Source of the DNA: Bisporella sp. PMI_857
Lineage: Eukaryota; Ascomycota; Leotiomycetes; Helotiales; Helotiaceae
Direction of reading: 5' to 3'
DNA length: 64,000 bases
Assembly: GCA_021307315.1 (NCBI GenBank)
Contig: JAJSPD010000069.1
Location: forward strand, 62,001-126,000
The translations under genes were made by a program, and so were the position numbers. Numbering within the stretch: the stretch's first letter is position 1; each line of letters opens with the position of its first letter. Under the pieces are notes generated by a model. It did not search any database and was not told the origin of the DNA. It saw only the letters and a list, made by a program, of their open reading frames with translations. Below are positions 35,738 to 48,305 of this stretch, in pieces.

Positions 35738-36426
35738 AAATATTGTTGGAGTACCCTTTTGTGATATTTCTAAAGGAAATTGTTAAAAGGCTCTATAATT
35801 GACACAAGTGCAAACGCTATTTACTAATCTTTATGATAAAGCTTTTGTTTGTACTGTGGCATTGAAAAATTTGCGAACAATTTCTATCGGCGATATTCAC
35901 CGAGCCGAAACCCATTAGAGTGTCAACGATTTTGAGCAGAGGACGAAGGTCAAAAACAAGGTCCAACCATATATTGCACCAAATGTAGAGCTCACTGAGG
36001 TAGTTGGAAGGCTCAAACAGCAAATGGTTGAGTTGCAACAACCTGATGGGCAAGGAACCCATACATACATGATTTTCAAACATGGGAATACAGCTTTTAG
36101 CTTGGGTGCTCGGTGGGTATCATAACGAAACAGGATCGCATTAGATATCGTTTCTACCCTACCTTCAGAAAAGTTGGCATAGAAATTTCCAACCAGCTGG
36201 TATGACCGAGCCTCATGAAGGATCTTGAAAATTGCATCATAATATGAAGCGACTCGCTGGAGTTGTATTATGTCCAGTTCAAAAAGTAAATGCTAATTTC
36301 TAATACGAGGTTCTGCTTTCTCGCTGGCTCGAAAGAACCTCTTATCCTGGTCCCGACGTGCCGCCGAGGGCTCGGACGGTCCAGAAAACTTGGCAAAGTC
36401 TTGGGAGATTTTGTAATATTATATAG
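35738..36426. other. Intergenic flank of the AT-rich element
   Basis: No gene recognised. The missing N-terminal part of the oxidoreductase relic is not detectable here. Confidence 0.35.
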
Positions 36427-36486
36427 ATAACGTACTTGATCAGTTAGCTGGCCATATTATCATCCTGGCCACAATCCCTGTCACCA
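36427..36486 (+). repeat. Left terminal inverted repeat (60 bp)
   Basis: Begins ATAACGTACTTGATCAGTTA and ends CCCTGTCACCA. Compared with the reverse complement of the right end it differs by two changes, both giving A or T in this copy. Confidence 0.9.
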
Positions 36487-37508
36487 GTACTTTTTTCCAA
36501 CTTTAAAGTACAATTATATTACAACTATTTAAAATATTAATATACACATTAAAATAATTAATTTCTTAGCATTTTAAATTATATAAATAATGTATTTTAA
36601 CGATTTTTATTTATTACAGGTTGTTAAAACACGTGTTTATTTTAAAGTTACATGTTTAGTTTAAATTTTAATTTACAACTTTATTATTATTTATAGTTCG
36701 ACTTTGCTATTTTTAAACGTTTACAATTTTTATAATGTTTTTTCTATATATAAATAATTTTTTTATACTTTTTTTAAAACAAAATTTATTATTAATAGCT
36801 TGTAATTATCGATTTTTAACTAAAAATAATTAAATCAATTATAAATTAAATCAATTAATTATAGTAATATACTTAATATTTTTAAATTCTAAAAATATTA
36901 AATAAAAGTATATAAACTATAATTATTTTTATAATAAAATTTTTATTAATTTAAAATTTTGTTTCGTTAAAATTATAAAAACTTTGTAATTTATTATATT
37001 ATTTTTTTTAATTATATTTAATATAAAATCGAAACTAGTTTTATTTTTTTTTTATATTTTTTATATTTTTTTTAATAATTGGAATTTTAATTGTACTTTA
37101 ATTTAAGTTGAAAATATTAATTTCTAAGCTATAAAAGCCGAATATTTTATAATTGTTAATTTTATAAACGCGTTATTTATTGTTTGTTTTACGCGTAATA
37201 AATTAATAATATTGCAAACAAATAATTATATAAAAATGATTTTACGTGTATTTATATATAATATTTAATTAATAAGTTGGTTTTTTTTTATTATACTAAA
37301 TTTACGATTAATATATAAAAATTTTAAATTTGTAATTACTTGTTTACTTAAAACGTTATTGTTATATTATACACGTTTAAAGTAATTTATAACTTTAAAA
37401 ATTAGTTTTACTAATAAACTTAAATATTTAAATAATAATAATAATTTTAATTAATTGTTTTTAAAGTTGTTGGTTAAACAATTGCAATTTGAAGTGCAAA
37501 AATAATGA

Positions 37509-37568
37509 TGGTGACAGGGATTGTGGCCAGGATGATGACATGGCCAGCTAACTGATCAAGTACGTTAT
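37509..37568 (-). repeat. Right terminal inverted repeat (60 bp)
   Basis: Reverse complement begins ATAACGTACTTGATCAGTTA. It is 58/60 identical to the left end and of the same length. Confidence 0.9.
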
Positions 37569-37720
37569 AGCTTGGTCTTCTGTACCGGTTCCGTTTGTTC
37601 TTGCGTTATGGGAATGCAAAGGCCCACAAGCGAGCATCATCCATTGGCCGCACAGCATGAGGCTGCGGGACGGTTGTTAATTGTTCACAGCCTCGTCAGC
37701 TGCCTAGACTTCATTTACTC

Positions 37721-37730
37721 TTTATATATT
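37721..37730 (+). promoter_or_regulatory. Possible TATA box of the HET gene
   Basis: The sequence TTTATATATT lies about 60 bp upstream of the ATG at 37785, between the AT-rich element and the gene. Confidence 0.35.
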
Positions 37731-37784
37731 GCTTAGGAGCACCAGCCCATTGCTGAACTCTGTCTGGATCTCCATAACCCCATC

Positions 37785-39554
37785 ATGCGCCTCATCAATA
37801 CTCAAACATTGGAGCTTGAAGAATTCTTTGGGGATGATATTCCGCGATATGCCATCATTTCTCATACCTGGACGCGCAACCAGGAGATAACTTTCCAGGA
37901 GTGGACAGCGAATTGCCGTCTACTTAGTCAAATGAACCAGCCAAGAAAGAAAGGATACGACAAGATTGAATCCGCCTGTCGTGTGGCTCGAAATAGTCGC
38001 TTGAAACATCTGTGGGTAGATACAAACTGCATTGATAAGTCAAGCTCGGCTGAACTTTCCGAGGCTATCAACTCGATGTTCTCGTGGTACAACAAGAGCG
38101 CTGTCTGCTTTGCATATCTAGAGGATGTCTCAGTTGATGGACCACGTTCACGGCGCCACGGAGAGGAGCGGTATTACCTGGATAGAAGTTTTGAAGAAAG
38201 CAAATGGTTCACTCGTGGTTGGACCCTTCAGGAGCTGATTGCTCCAAGAAATTTAGTATTCTATTCACGCGAATGGATACCTTTGGGTACTAAGTACGAT
38301 CTGCACTCTCGCATCGAGTTACGCACTGGCATCCCTAGAGAATTCATTGGGGGAAACCTTAGAGGAGCATCAAATGCACAAATCATGTCATGGGCATCCA
38401 CTAGGTCAACTACACGATCCGAAGACATAGCCTATTGTTTGCTTGGGCTATTCAAAATTAATATGCCACTTTTGTATGGCGAAGGAAAGCAAGCATTCTA
38501 CCGTTTGCAGGAAGAGATAATACGGAGGTACAATGACCATTCTTTGTTTTGCTGGACCTTCTCGCAACAATTTTCTGATGGGCACCAAGTCCTTAACATG
38601 TCATCTATTTTGGCTTCTGAACCTCAAAGATTTGAATCACATCAGCTCGTACGAGGGACGTTTAAGCGCGATTGGAAGTCGCTCTCATACTCCTTAACCA
38701 ATGCTGGGCTTCGCATACGACTACCTCTCATCCAAACAATTCACCCGGAATATTTTTATATCATGTTAGACGCAAATTACGAGGGGCTCGACTTATATGA
38801 GCCTTTAGAAAAGCTTTGCATTTGTGTGTTAGGGTCACTGAGTTCAAGGGAATTTGGACGATCATTCGTTCGCCCAAGAGCCATTTCTTTGCCAACTTCT
38901 TGGGTATCAAGTCCCATTGAGATTTACCTAAGTACAGAGAGTAGTAAACTTCCATTCTTGCCGCTCGATTCTAAACCTTCAAATTACGATTACTCTGCCT
39001 TACTTCTATTCGAAGGTTTGAACAACGATAAAACTTCATATCTTATCACTACTCATGTTCCCTGGCTAGGGATGCAAGGTCCGTCGATGGAATGTTTCGA
39101 CGTAGGCCGTAGTACGCTCGGTCTTCCACAGTCGCCGGTGCCAAATGTCTACGGCGCCTTCTTTGACCTGCAAACTTTTGAAACTTACAATGCGTCTGAA
39201 TTACTAGCCACCATTTTTATAGGCGTGATTTGTGATGTGGAGGACACGAGGCAGCAGCAGGGCCTAGCGACTACCCAATGTTTGTGGATATACCGGATTC
39301 AATCCTCTCTGGCCCCCGGTAACGATTTCACTAAAAGTGTGATGAATGACTTGGAGAATGGGGACATCGCTACATTTGATAAACAGTCTCCTACCAAGGT
39401 AGAGCTCGAGTTTGCCCGTCGATCATTTTCAGATTCACCTGGTAATCAAACACGACCTGTTCTCATTCGTCTAAGCCACAGAGACCGAACAGCCGCTGCT
39501 GAACAAGATTTATTGAATGACCCTCAGACTAATCATATCTTGGAAATTCCGTGA
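37785..39554 (+). CDS. HET-domain protein (heterokaryon incompatibility), intact (589 aa)
   Basis: A single-exon frame from an ATG to TGA. The N-terminus MRLINTQTLELEEFFG is the standard opening of this HET subgroup. HET motifs follow in order: YAIISHTWT (about residue 22), the KIESACRVARNSRLKHLWVD block with TNCID (about 65-90), SEAINSMFSWYNKSAVCFAY, and FTRGWTLQELIAP (about 145). After the domain comes EDIAYCLLGLFKINMPLLYG, the conserved tail block of DUF8212-type HET proteins, then a C-terminal beta-rich region with no known domain. HET proteins execute cell death on non-self fusion or act in NLR-like signalling. The partner is not identifiable here. No frameshift or stop is present, unlike the HET relic at 14.8-16.4 kb. 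Confidence 0.9.
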   Translation: MRLINTQTLELEEFFGDDIPRYAIISHTWTRNQEITFQEWTANCRLLSQMNQPRKKGYDKIESACRVARNSRLKHLWVDTNCIDKSSSAELSEAINSMFSWYNKSAVCFAYLEDVSVDGPRSRRHGEERYYLDRSFEESKWFTRGWTLQELIAPRNLVFYSREWIPLGTKYDLHSRIELRTGIPREFIGGNLRGASNAQIMSWASTRSTTRSEDIAYCLLGLFKINMPLLYGEGKQAFYRLQEEIIRRYNDHSLFCWTFSQQFSDGHQVLNMSSILASEPQRFESHQLVRGTFKRDWKSLSYSLTNAGLRIRLPLIQTIHPEYFYIMLDANYEGLDLYEPLEKLCICVLGSLSSREFGRSFVRPRAISLPTSWVSSPIEIYLSTESSKLPFLPLDSKPSNYDYSALLLFEGLNNDKTSYLITTHVPWLGMQGPSMECFDVGRSTLGLPQSPVPNVYGAFFDLQTFETYNASELLATIFIGVICDVEDTRQQQGLATTQCLWIYRIQSSLAPGNDFTKSVMNDLENGDIATFDKQSPTKVELEFARRSFSDSPGNQTRPVLIRLSHRDRTAAAEQDLLNDPQTNHILEIP

Positions 39555-40849
39555 AAAAGGCGAGAGATACATTATCAATGCATGTTAGTACCCATTTATA
39601 TGTATTTATGATCATGTGACTAGCACCTGAAACGTGGGTCCTCGATCCTACTCAACCCCTTAGAACAAGAGCTTACAACAATCAAGAATCAACCATCAAT
39701 CAAGACTTATCCACCAACCTCAACGAGCATTGCGCATAAAACACATGCGTGCGTGCTCTCAGGTTAAAGTATAAGTAATTACTCTGACCCGGGTGTTCTC
39801 ACAACGCAAGATATAGTTTATTTGTAGGTTGAAAAAAATCCGATACATGCGGCGCTTGCTTCAACGATGTTGGAATTCTACTTCGCAAGTCTCTACTACT
39901 TCTCCTTCTTCAATTTGACTCAAATGTAACAGATATCTAGCATCGGCATAGACGCTTACAGAGCCCTGTTTGAGGATTAAGCAAATATCTGAATTACTAA
40001 AATGGCAGCTTGTGCAAGTTAATGTTACACTCCTCCGAGGCGAAAGCTTCTTTCATCATCTAATATACTCTTGGTTAATTGTTTCATATAATTGCATCTT
40101 TTGGGTTATTGAGTTAGGTCGCTAGTTGGATTTTAGGTATCGCTTAAATGAAAACTGCTTCATGCCTTGCAAATGATGACAAATGCCGATAGTGCAAGTT
40201 TGGTGTTCCAACATCTCAAACCCGCCAACGTTGATAGTCTAGATATCATCTTTCCCTCTATACTCTATTCTAGGTATCTAGCTAAAGTGAGTCTGAGCCT
40301 ACCGCAATGTGGAGCTCGCAGAATCTTGTAGCACCTGACATTCTCCAAGCGCAGCAATCGGATAAGGAGGCAGCATAGTACCTAGATCGAAGGTTATTCT
40401 AGAATAGCCTGACTCTTGCTAAAACCTTTAATTGTCATCAACATGCCAACCTTCTTTGTTCAAGGATTACGCGATTTCACCATTTTTTGACCATATTCTG
40501 TCTACTCTTGGCTGATTGATCATTTCGACTTACTTGGTCACACTAGATATTCTTTTGCAAGAAGCTCAACGCGGAATCATAAATCGTAACCTAATCTATG
40601 GCATCATACAACACGGTGGAAACAACGAACACCAATGCTGAGATATAATATCATGAATAACCCCACTACAACTCGATCTTCACATAAAATACTAGATCTT
40701 ACGAGACCGCTCAAGCACGCTTGTTGCCTCTGACAAGTCATTGAGGGTCCATGGCTATCCTTGTCCCTCTGGCGAAATCGACCGAACAATCGAGGCAGAA
40801 GAATGATTGCTCGTACCAGTTGATTGAATGGTCCTTGCCGGGAACGCCC
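39555..40849. other. Gene-poor tract, first part
   Basis: No recognised gene on either strand, only frames under about 65 codons. Confidence 0.4.
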
Positions 40850-41419
40850 ACCTGTCAGGATACAAGAATTTACCGCTCGTATCTACCAGCCGTCGAAATC
40901 CGCAGTCATTCTATACTCTGACCAGCTCAACTATGACTGATCATAAATCTGCCCAAATGTAGGGAAAGCATTGATAGGGTCGAAGAAGTTGTAAATGCCA
41001 GATCCTGTTACATTGCGCAGAATTGTCGCTTTACTGTTGTCGCAAGTATTGCTCCATGTTGGATCCTATTCTTTTTCAATATAAGTCCATGGCTCAGTAG
41101 AAGGAGGGACATATTCAAGAGGCTGGTCACTTGAGAATCCCGTATCATTCAATCTCTGGTGGTACCACTCCATAGAACATGCGTATAGAGAAGGTTTCTG
41201 GAATGAGCCGCCGCCTTTGGCCGTCAGTAAGACTTATAATTCTCTTGGCAGAATAGCCTGGCCAGCCCTGAGGGAAAGCTTTGCGATAGGGCATGTGAGG
41301 GTGCACATAACTGTCATTCCAACAGCCACGATGAGCTGGACTAGTAGGTGCCAGCTCTCTTTGGCAAAGAGGCGTTTTCGTAAAGCTGTGGCGATGCCCC
41401 AACTTTCTCTAGGGCTCAT
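40850..41419 (-). pseudogene. Unrecognised decayed coding region, possibly membrane protein
   Basis: Several minus-strand blocks look coding but are split by frame changes and stops. First is a hydrophobic segment (LLVQLIVAVGMTVMCTLTCP). Then come SMEWYHQRLNDTGFSSDQPL, EYVPPSTEPWTYIEKE, a TAG, and in the same frame DPTWSNTCDNSKATILRNVT and GSGIYNFFDPINAFPTFGQI. Another TAG follows, then LSWSEYRMTADFDGW. The continuity of one frame over about 280 bp with only stop codons interrupting suggests a relic rather than noise. I do not recognise the family. A related membrane-like frame at 42133-42360 could be its 5' end. Confidence 0.35.
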
Positions 41420-44400
41420 AATTGTGAAAAGTACAGAAAGTGGGAAATTTTCCTCGTTACGCAGAACTCCAAGACTTCTTCGCTGCCACCACTATCAGGA
41501 GAAAGCCCTCAGCCCCATAGCGCCGAGTGCAGAAATGATCATATTCAACGTAGCTTGGACATTGCTGAGCCTCCAGAGAGTAGAGAGAACAACTTACAGG
41601 AGACTCGCGGTATCGCGATTGGTGGTAGAATCGGGTTGAGATCCAGTATCTATTCGGGTGGTACAGTAAAGGGGCTGATGCTAAATTGAGTGGATATCAG
41701 GATCACATGCTCTTAAATTCTACGGCAAGAGACTGCCCAAGAAGCCAAGTCGCATTCATCGGAAGGTGTTTTAGATATACCAAACGTTTTTTCAATAGGC
41801 AAAACAAGGCGAACCTACTTACCAAATCTGCAGCAGCTGCCAGGTACATATTAGGCGGCCAAGCCACCATGACTTTCTACAACACTGCCACCTTTAACCA
41901 AAACGAGTGTCTTATTTTCCGTATTTCATGTTGATCCCTCGTAGAGATCCTTTGATCATTATAGGACTATGAATGGTCTGCCTCAGCCACCAGTAAAACC
42001 TAAAACTAGTAGGTTAAATAGATTATCTAATATGTAAGAAAGCAATGCTTTGTCATATTGGTTGTGGTCACCCGGCATTGTGGCACCTTCCAACATGGGA
42101 CCTACATATATGTGATCCAAAACGCGGGAAGGTCAACCGTACTTTGTAGCTGGCCGCCATGTTTGCAAGGGTTTCGAGTTACCTTTCTGATCAGCTGAGT
42201 TCGGGAAGGCTTGCGGATGTAGACCTCGTGGAGCGGTGTGCTTGAAAACGGTTGGGAATGGGATGCGCTTTTTTGTCCGAGACACCTTCGGTAAGACGGA
42301 CAGACCTAGTATTAAGAGGCTTAAAGGAAATGAGAGGCGTTTGGAGGTAGGATACAACACATCATGAATGGAAATGCTAAAATACGCCGATGAGGCTGTT
42401 GAGAGCTGCTTAACGGCCCACCGTCTCTCAAGGATGTGCTTGTGTAACGGGGGGAAGATGATAAATCCTAGGGAGCTTGGCCCAGCTTTGGGTGATGGTC
42501 CGTGCTCAACATTTAACTTTACGCCTCAACAATTGCAGTCACGCAGTCACTCGCAATTCGGAATGGAATATGAAAGTGTCTTCTCGAGAGTGATCTCGCT
42601 GCTTCCGCGCCATGGCCAAACGCGGCAGCAGTCAACTCATTTCTCCAGTCCTCCGCTTCGATTCCTTCTTTAAAATTTCTCCTTGAAGTTCTGCATCCAG
42701 CTTACGACATCGCTTCTCGAAATACCAGTCTTTCGCCTCATAGAAGATGCAGTCTACACAGAACTCCCGGGTGTTATCGGGAATGATATTTACGAAGCCG
42801 AATGCAAAATCCCAGCTTTATAAATAAAGTGGCATTCGTTGTTGGCTATAGATTTCCTTTTGATGCTTTACCTTTCATTTGACCTCTTCCTGGTGCTGCT
42901 TTCCGCACTGAGCCACCTTTCATAAGTATCCTAGCAGCGCTGTTTTACGGAACCCTAGCAAACTCCTATGAAAGACGATTCGTCATGATGCTCGCAAGCA
43001 CAGGCCAGTTGTTGTTTTTGCTAAATATTGCCTACCATCGATTGGTGCTCATTTTCATCATATATGCTTAGTGATCACATGCCCACCCATTTTCTGTGGA
43101 TATCCTCTTTATTCTTACCTTTAGGTGGCAGTACCGGCTCGTGTTATAACATAATTAGTACACCCACACAAGGCGATTAAGACCGAAAGCTGCGCTCACC
43201 GCCACCACCCTCCATAGTAGAGTCAATTATCTAGAAAATAGCCACCTCATCCTCCCTCAGGGTTTCAAAATGATACCATTTATGCTTCAGCTATGGTAAA
43301 GTCTCGCATTCTCGGATATCTTGACCAATTGCTTCGGATTGGTGATCAACGGCTCGCTGGTCGCAGGGACCATGCGGCCAGTCATTTCCTGGGCCTTTCA
43401 ATGATTTCCAGGCTATTATGGACCTATCGTGAAAGAGAATAGGCATGATGGAAATGTTACTTCACGGCCACGAAGCGACGATACAGTGAAGTGGAATCTT
43501 CGAATGCAGCCCGACTCGACTTGCGTCTAAATGAATGTAAGCCCGTCTACTTGTATTGATATTGTGACGCCATATTACCGATGTGAACGAGTGTAGTGGG
43601 CAACAGGTTTTTGTACGTAAAATCAGGATGCCGTTTACGAATCTGCAAAAATCATCATCAAGCCGAACCGCAGGCACATGAAGTGCTTACCTAGTGCTCC
43701 AACAGCTTAATCTCAACGGCATCAGGATACAATCCCTTCAATGCACGCACTGATTTCGGATAGAAAACCTCTCGCGCTTTCTCATAATTACCGAATTCCT
43801 TAAGCTTTAATTCCGAAGGAGCTTTAGCCGACATGGATCCAAACTCCTCGACGCTTTGGAGAGTCTGGAGGTGCGAAATTTATGCACCAAGGTCGATTTA
43901 CGCTAACTTGAACTATTTTATTTCGGAAATGGCGCCGCCGGTATCGTAGTTGAAGGTATAGAGCTTTTCGTGCTCGTATATGATCATATTTCAGGTACAT
44001 AACTTCTGTTTCGATAGGGTTCCCATGGATGCGTACGTCTTCTGAGGCTTTATGTGTGTAATATTACAAAAGTTGCTTGCTTCTATGGCAGTCGTGATCG
44101 CAGTCAATGGGGGCGTCGTGGTTTAACCCTTCGGAGTCTTGTTAAAATTGGGAGATAAACATCATCCAATCATCACGAGAACTCAAATATAAATGCGAAA
44201 CAAGAACAGAGCCTCAAATTCCCGCAGCTATACCCTGGCGAGTAACTTCCGTCGGTTGTCGTTATCTAGCTACATGACTTATCTGCATCAAACATCATAC
44301 CCTAGCAATCTTTGACCATATATGTGTAGCAAACTATCCTTGATTCAACGTTACATCTTTTGTCACTCATTAATGGAACTAGCCACATGTATTTCTTGCC

Positions 44401-45101
44401 ATTATAAATGTACTTATGTCGTTTTTGGTGGTTAGTCTACTGTAGATTCCGACTTGCACTAAAGCTTTTAGCGGTCGTCAATAGCATGGCTTAACACCTC
44501 GTAATATTTATTATAACCTCGCAATATTGAACTTAATTTAAATAAAATGGTTCCGTGAGTTGCTTGGAATTATGCAAGACGCGAGCTCAATTCCATAAAA
44601 AGCTTCAAACAAGTAACGTTGGTTCATATACACAATGACATTAGGTAAGAGAGCGGCTAAATTGACGAGTAACCGGTCAGTATGCACTACCCACGCGTGT
44701 AAGGACCTATACACTATCTGAACTGGTTCAAAGAAGCTCCATAACTTTAAGCGGAAATCCTTAGTCCCCAACGTCAAGTTTGCTAACAAAATGCATGGTA
44801 TTGAGCCTAGCAAGTCATGCCAGGCCTGAAGCTAATTTCTGAATTATTATCAAGGTGATCCGATAGAAGAGGATAACTAGCCTCTAGCTGATTGACTGAG
44901 AAGAGCAATCAGTCTGCTCAAACAAAGCTCATGCACAACATAGCTAACATTAATGAACCTAAAATTAGCTCAGTAATAGACAACCGTTCCACACAGCTCT
45001 CGTCTGAGTTGTGCCATCTGTCGTGCTTTATCCAAGGAAGAGGCTCCATGGATGGGCGAATACAGGCCGGTGATTGGCACTTCCACAGTCGTAATCCCAG
45101 A
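41420..45101. other. Gene-poor tract, second part
   Basis: About 3.7 kb with no supported gene. Short frames on both strands (for example near 41.7, 42.4, 43.5 and 44.6 kb) have no domains. A minus-strand frame at 42133-42360 with a hydrophobic start could belong to the relic at 40850-41419. Confidence 0.4.
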
Positions 45102-48100
45102 TCATCTTGCGATTTCGTTTTCGTCGTAATCAGAAGAACCTGGTGCCCAACAAATCTTCGGCTGCTCAGTATGTCGCTCAACCAGAAGCCACCGAACAAT
45201 CTCAGGATATTCCTTTGCCTCATCTATTACAGCGAACAACTTTCCATCTTTGTGTATGGATTGTTTAGCCCCAGCTCTAACCAGATACTTAACGACGGGA
45301 AATCGTCCCCACCGACATGCAGCATGTAATGCGGGCCCATTTTGGCCGCCTTCATGATTCAGATCTGCCCCATAACGAATGAGAAGGTCTAGAATTTTAA
45401 GACATCCTCCTCTGACAGCCTGTAGAAGGGGGCTGTCTTTTATTTCGATACGGGTGCTTTTATCGATTTCGCGAGAGATTAGGCTAATCGGAATCCGCTT
45501 AAACAGTGCTCTAATGGGCTTGAACCTATCATCTTGTCCGTAGCGCCGTGAGGATATTGTTCCGTCAAAGAGGGCGAAATCTAAGCTCCAGTTGAGCAAA
45601 AGGAACATAGTTTTGCCGCCACCTAAATGGACGGTGTTAATCGCTATATCTAACGGGAAGCTTCTCTGAATAGTCTTTGCGTAAGGGTTACAGCCTTGTA
45701 TTAAAAGATGAGAGAGCGCCTGTGGGCTGCTCAAACTGGCCAAGTGAAGCATGGTTCTGCCAAATACGTCTTTATACTGTAGAGACGCGCCGTTAGAGAC
45801 TAAATATTCCAGCACCAGATTATGCCCGTATTGAGCAGCTAACGTTGTTGCAGTCGCGCCTGCATGATCGCAATCATTTAACCTGGCTTTGTGTTCGACT
45901 AAAACCCTAATAAAACCTAAGAAGCCGTTGTAGGCAGCGATATGAAGTGCTGTTGCTCCAATATGATTACATGCATGAACATTGGCACCGTGTTGCAACA
46001 ACATTTTTGCAGCATCAATGTTATTCCGAAATGCAGCGATGAGCAAGGCGGTGGCACCTTGCATTTCTCGAGTATTCGTGTTGAGAGGGTGGCTGTTATC
46101 CTTTTGACCCGGTGTGAATGACAGATCCCAAACTGTACTTAAATTGACATTTTCAATCTTAGTATCACAAAAACTGCTATCTGTATATCTCCATGGTCGC
46201 CTATCAGGAGAAGCAGATAAGGTAGATGTTGGGTTGTGATCTCTTATGTTCTTTGCTGGTTCTGAAGCTGATATTCCTCCTCTTTCATCAAAGTTTGTGT
46301 GTTTTGGGGAATCCCTTTCCTGGACCCAATGGAGAAGAATCTCGAGTCCTTTAAGATTCTGGCAAGCCACAGCAATATGGAGAGGAGTCACTGCAGCTCG
46401 AAAAGCTGAACTTTCTCCAGAAATCTTCCCAAGTAGTTTCTTGAGAACTGTAGCGCAGGATCCAGAGCGGCTAGCTAAATGCAGAGCAGAGTACCCGCAA
46501 AGATTCCCCCAGACGTCACACAGTGTTCCTGTAGTCTGAACTTCCTTGTCCACTAGGTATTCAGCGACCGCAGGGTGGCTATGCACAAGGGCAATAGATA
46601 CAGGATTACATCCACTGCAATGGCTGAGCAGGTTATCTGAAATTTGTAACTTCCCAAGAACTTCCTGGCATAAACTCAAATCTCCAGTGCGGCTAGCTAT
46701 AGAAAGAGCTTCTATATGTGAGCGATCCAGGATTGAGTTTGGCTGACGAACATTTCCATTACTCGTAACATCTACTCGTGGTTGATTAGAAAATAGGCTT
46801 TATCATGACGCAAGAGAACTCTACCTTGTCCAGCCTTATGTTGTCTTAATGCCTCGACGACTTCCATGTGACCAAATCTCAAAGCGGATATTTCTGGTGT
46901 GATACCCCGAGAATCAGAGACAAGTAAGCATCCATGTTTGAGTAGTGTCCTAGTTGTCTCAATATTATCGTGTATGGCTGCGCAGTGAATGGGCCGCTGT
47001 CCATTCCTCATTGCGCAGTCCAGATTCGCTCCAAACTTTATAAGAATTTCCACTATCGCTGTACTTGCATATGCTGCTGCAATATGCATTGCAGACCACC
47101 CCTCGCCATTTAGCAAATTGACGTCTTTGATGAATCCGTGTCTCAAAATAAAGTCGATGGTCCCAAAATTGCCAGACAAACAGGCTTGATGAAGGACATT
47201 GCATTTGGTAGCAGTGGTGCGACCTGGGACAACAAGTGAAACAGTCACTGTCCAATCAAGGTCCAAACTCAGCAGCTGCTCCAGGATGACAGGACCGCCA
47301 CCAGATATTGCAAAGCAGATGAGATTCCAGCCGAAAGCTGTCATGACAGAAGCATCTGCACCTTTTTCCAACAACAGTGAAACAGCATCTTCTCTTCTAG
47401 CTTGAGCAGCAACCATCAGAGGAGTTCGAAATTGGATATCCTGTGAGTTCAGGTCTATGTCACGATTACACAGGGCGCGTAATAAATGAACATCTGCCTG
47501 TGACTCTTTTAAGCAGGTCAAATGAGGAAGATAATTGCCTTCCGCATCAGGTTCGTGGATTGCCGTCGAGCGTGACAGGAGCTCCTCAAAGAGGTCCTTC
47601 TCACAGCCGAAAAAACAAGCGGTCTGAATAGCAGACCATTTCCTTGCGTTGTACTTAGTCTGAAGGCTACAATCTACGCCCTTCTGTATAAGCAGTTCCG
47701 CTAGTGATGTTGCCTTCATTTCAATTGCCCAATTGAGTAAACTATATGAAGCCATTCCATATTGCAAGTCATCTTGTAAAAAGTTCACGTCCATAATTGA
47801 ACTTGCGACTGAAGTGACCAATGACAGGAATGGCTTAACAGCAACATTCGAGGAAGGTTTCCAGAGGCCACCAGATTTGACTCGCTTGCTTCCAATCTTG
47901 AAGAGAATTTGAAGACATGAATCGCCAAGGCTATCTCTCTTATGAACTTCTAGTCCGCATGATAAACACAGGTCGAAGAGGCGATTCAAAATATGGTAAG
48001 TGGACGAAAATATCTTTTTCTTGTAACGGGAATCGACGCGCACCACATCAACTATATGGTTGTCTCTCAAGGCATGCCAGCGGAATAGGTAGTGCAACGC

Positions 48101-48266
48101 TGTCAAGCCAGTATTATCCTCTAGGTTCATAGACTTCTCTGTGGCCAGAATTCGAAGTATGCTCGCAGCTTCATCATCATTTCTCCATCCACCGTCTTCG
48201 TTATCGTCACTATATTCACTCTCATCGCTCCCGCTATTGGTCTCATCGCTGTCGCTGTGACTGTTG

Positions 48267-48305
<39 letters not shown>

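Larger units (their letters stand above)
36427..37568. mobile_element. 1,142-bp AT-rich element with 60-bp terminal inverted repeats
   Basis: Two 60-bp ends in inverted orientation (36427-36486 and 37509-37568) differ at only 2 of 60 positions, and both differences are transitions. Between them lies about 1 kb that is almost pure A and T with no open frame of note. Perfectly sized ends plus a gutted interior fit a non-autonomous DNA transposon, or a transposon whose interior was mutated by repeat-induced point mutation (RIP). If the outermost TA is taken as a target duplication, a TA-inserting (Tc1/mariner-like) family is possible, but I cannot show the duplication unambiguously. The element sits between a relic and the intact HET gene, 216 bp upstream of the HET ATG. 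Confidence 0.8.
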
